Shown: piece by piece, positions 61,998-64,000 of the stretch
Position numbering within the stretch: the first letter of the stretch is position 1
How the letters are laid out: each line of letters starts with the position of its first letter
Origin: Algibacter sp. L3A6
GTDB lineage: Bacteria; Bacteroidota; Bacteroidia; Flavobacteriales; Flavobacteriaceae
DNA length: 64,000 nt
Reading direction: 5' to 3'
Assembly: GCF_009796825.1 (NCBI RefSeq)
Contig: NZ_CP047030.1
Location: forward strand, 2,496,001-2,560,000
Made by a program: the position numbers and the translations under genes
Notes under the pieces: model-generated
Seen by the model: only the letters and a program-made list of their open reading frames with translations
Told to the model about the DNA's origin: nothing
The model's database searches: none

Positions 61998-63242
61998 TTA
62001 AAATTTAAATAGACTGCTTAATTTTTCTTCTAGTACATCATACGAAAAATACTTTTTTCCTATCTCAAAGTTATATTCACCAATTTCTAAACAACGTTGT
62101 GGGTTGTATATAATGTCAGACATCTGTTGCACGCTATCCGGAGTTAAGTTGCCATCTTCAATCATTACGGTTTCAAAGCCTTTATTACCAATGTCCTGCA
62201 TGTAAACCGGTTTGTAGTTATTTACAAAAATTGGTTTTTTGGCAAGTACGGTTTCTACAAAAGCATTCCCAAAACCTTCGTAAGTACTAAAATAAGTTGC
62301 AGCTCTACCGTGGGCATAAACGTCCGATAGGTCTTTGTGATCTAAAACCTTATCTGCAGCAAATATTATTTGGCTCGATAAATTAAGTTGATGTATCTGG
62401 TCTATTAATTCATTGTAATATTCCTTATTTTCATCATCATTATTATTCCCAGTAATAACAAGTTTTAGTTTTTTATCATCCAGTTTATCAATTAAAGAAA
62501 TGGCAGTCTCAATACCTTTACGTCTCACAATACGGGTAACTTGCAAAAGGGCAATTTCATCTTCGGTAATACCTAAGTCTTTAAGGAAAAACTGATTTTC
62601 TGGAGTTGGCACGCCGTAAATGCGATTAAAATCCATAACATTCGGCACTAAAGTAGCATCTATGTTAAATCTATTTTTAAACGTTTCAACACCAAACGTA
62701 TTAATAACGGCATGTTTTACATCAGGCAATAACAACGGAAAATTATCATCTACATATTGGTTAATTTCCGGATGAGCCGATACATAGCGCTCACCACGTT
62801 CCCAGTGAAAATCATGATCATGAGTTACAATAGGTAGGCCTGTAGTTTTAATCAGTTTTTTAATGGCAACCCCCATAGAAAGGTGGCAGGGTAGTGCCGA
62901 TGCGTTTTCAGAAAGTAAAACCTCAATCTTTTTGTCAGCCACCCATTTAACCATGGCATCATGAATCATGTTCGAAGCACTCTCAACATGTTCCAACAAT
63001 GGTCCTGGATCTTTATCCGGTTCATAAAAAGCTTTGCGTTGTCCCCATTCAGCCTCTACCGAAAAAAAGGATAAAGCAGGAAACAAGTAATCATGATCGT
63101 AATCCATAGTCCACGACTCAAATTCTCCAGACATAATAAACACCTCATGTCCCAATTTTTTTAATACATCAATCCATTTCTCAGTTTCTAGCGCAACACC
63201 GTCCACGCCGCCAATTCTACCAATAATAATACCTATTCGCAT
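61998..63242 (-). CDS. Family 4 glycosyltransferase
   Basis: 414 aa, GT-B fold. An N-terminal Rossmann half opens with MRIGIIIGRIGGVDGVALET; HDFHWERG lies at 143-150; the C-terminal half has LQVTRIVRRKGIETA (233-247) and the donor-site STYEGFGNAFVETVLAKKPI (319-338). Three motifs (xETEKW, HDFxWExG, QxTRxxxRKxIE) are shared with the larger GT next to it, so the two are homologues. The genes are 9 bases apart and surely co-transcribed. The product could be a diglycosyl compound; donor and acceptor are unknown. Confidence 0.9.
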   Translation of the reverse strand: MRIGIIIGRIGGVDGVALETEKWIDVLKKLGHEVFIMSGEFESWTMDYDHDYLFPALSFFSVEAEWGQRKAFYEPDKDPGPLLEHVESASNMIHDAMVKWVADKKIEVLLSENASALPCHLSMGVAIKKLIKTTGLPIVTHDHDFHWERGERYVSAHPEINQYVDDNFPLLLPDVKHAVINTFGVETFKNRFNIDATLVPNVMDFNRIYGVPTPENQFFLKDLGITEDEIALLQVTRIVRRKGIETAISLIDKLDDKKLKLVITGNNNDDENKEYYNELIDQIHQLNLSSQIIFAADKVLDHKDLSDVYAHGRAATYFSTYEGFGNAFVETVLAKKPIFVNNYKPVYMQDIGNKGFETVMIEDGNLTPDSVQQMSDIIYNPQRCLEIGEYNFEIGKKYFSYDVLEEKLSSLFKF

Positions 63243-63532
63243 GTTCTATAAATAAAGGTTCGTATCCTTTAAATATAGACTATAGCTCAAAAAATTAAAA
63301 GGTTTTCAGTCAGAGCCTTGTTTAAATTATCACTTCAAAAATTTAAGCTACCATAAATTATGTGTTTTTAAATTTAAACCTCTAATCTAGGTAAATTGAT
63401 AATTGAATATTTTGAGTTTATCATAAAATGTTGTGTTTTAATTATCTTTTTATGTGTTTTCGTAATTAAAATTTAAGTTTTAAAGAAAAACTGTAAAAAA
63501 GGAATAAATTGGTTGAGTTAGGTTTTTATTAG

Positions 63533-63655
63533 GGCGTTACTCTAACTACACCTTTAGTGGTATAGCTAGAGTCGGGCTTTCACTACTCGCTTTTTTGTGT
63601 TGCATAGGCGCAACCACACAAAAAGAGCTCAAACATGCCGTTCAATCCCTAACGC
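63533..63655 (+). repeat. GCGTTA-bounded intergenic element, copy 4
   Basis: Begins GGCGTTACTCTAACTAC, has GAGTCGGGCTTTCACTACTC, and ends AACATGCCGTTCAATCCCTAACGC (quoted in parts). The central GCTTTTTTGTG pairs with CACAAAAAGAGC around an inner GTTGC/GCAAC-type stem. It lies in the 758-base gap after the GT4 gene. The flanks, 63243-63532 and 63656-64000, are very AT-rich and hold no ORF, RNA or promoter I can support. Confidence 0.8.
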
Positions 63656-64000
63656 AGGGCTAGTTTGCAGAATCTCTTTTTAAACCAAAATATAGTTTTA
63701 GTTTACAAAACGTATAATGCTATATAATAGGAGTAAACTAAAATAGGGAAGAAGTACTATCGAATTAATAAACACCTATTATATGTAGGTAGACATAAAA
63801 AGGGAAACAATAAAATAGTTGTACCTATATATAAGGTAGTAAATAATATCAAAACTAAAATAAACGCATGTCTCTCTATATAAGGATAAATTGAGTTATC
63901 ATTTTATTTACCTGAAATTTAAAAAAAAATGACACCTATTAGTTCTAACCAGACTTAAAAAAAGGAACAAAAAATACAGTAGTATATCAAAAAACATAAT

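Noticed and set aside
63656..64000. Possible gene in the AT-rich right edge
   Set aside because: No open frame of useful length, no homology I can recognise; left unannotated.

Overview
This window is chromosomal DNA from a member of the Bacteroidota, almost certainly family Flavobacteriaceae. It is AT-rich. Promoter -7 boxes follow the Bacteroidota pattern TAnnTTTG. There is a T9SS type-B (gliding-motility-associated) C-terminal domain, a long Bacteroidota-type SecA, the rpmB-rpmG-DUF4295-ftsY order, and many lipoproteins whose Cys follows a short hydrophobic leader. I see no rRNA, tRNA, CRISPR array, transposase, integrase or phage gene. The genus cannot be fixed from the sequence alone.

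Layout. 1-6.8 kb: the 3' end of recR, a family 2 glycosyltransferase, a 2-oxoacid dehydrogenase E2, a secreted glutaredoxin-like protein, a DnaQ-like exonuclease, then a tight FAH-family / Hpt / cinA group. 6.8-8.7 kb: rpmB, rpmG, DUF4295 and ftsY. 8.7-14.8 kb: a T9SS-B surface protein, a serine-hydrolase lipoprotein, rimO, an M23 peptidase and a BLUF photoreceptor. 15-19.8 kb: secA, a small DUF2795 protein and a PduO-type adenosyltransferase. 20-24.5 kb: an OmpA/TSP3 outer-membrane protein, a methyltransferase, crcB and an SRPBCC protein. 24.7-34.4 kb: dipeptidyl peptidase III, a MazG-like enzyme, two thioredoxin-fold lipoproteins, ilvE, DUF4920, mnmD, a TIGR01777 epimerase and two lipoproteins. 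34.5-36.3 kb: grpE-dnaJ behind a sigma-54-like promoter. 36.6-41.9 kb: a five-gene operon (ABC ATPase, ABC permease, MscS channel, DUF6268, NtrC-type regulator). 42-48.2 kb: a trimeric-adhesin-like head protein, a DEAD-box helicase, a MOSC protein, a PfkB sugar kinase and a TonB protein. 48.4-51.2 kb: a LytS-type histidine kinase fused to a 2TM domain, a stand-alone 2TM protein and a LytTR regulator. 51.2-57.7 kb: a kelch protein, DUF2892, an unknown 429-aa protein, DUF421 and FUSC membrane proteins. 57.8-63.2 kb: two homologous glycosyltransferases, one carrying a C-terminal phosphodiester-glycosidase domain.

Most of the window is housekeeping and envelope biology. The items most worth pursuing are these: (1) a dispersed intergenic element present in four copies (about 4.5, 19.1, 50.2 and 63.6 kb), bounded by GCGTTA/TAACGC, with a GTCGGGCTTT-like core and, in two copies, an internal stem whose sequence differs while pairing is kept; (2) the 1397-aa glycosyltransferase-phosphodiester glycosidase fusion paired with a homologous GT4; (3) the histidine kinase-2TM fusion, whose junction holds an A8 tract where one extra A would end the kinase in an overlapping stop; (4) a sigma-54-like promoter ahead of grpE-dnaJ, in the same window as an NtrC-type activator with no DNA-binding domain and a GAFTSA loop.
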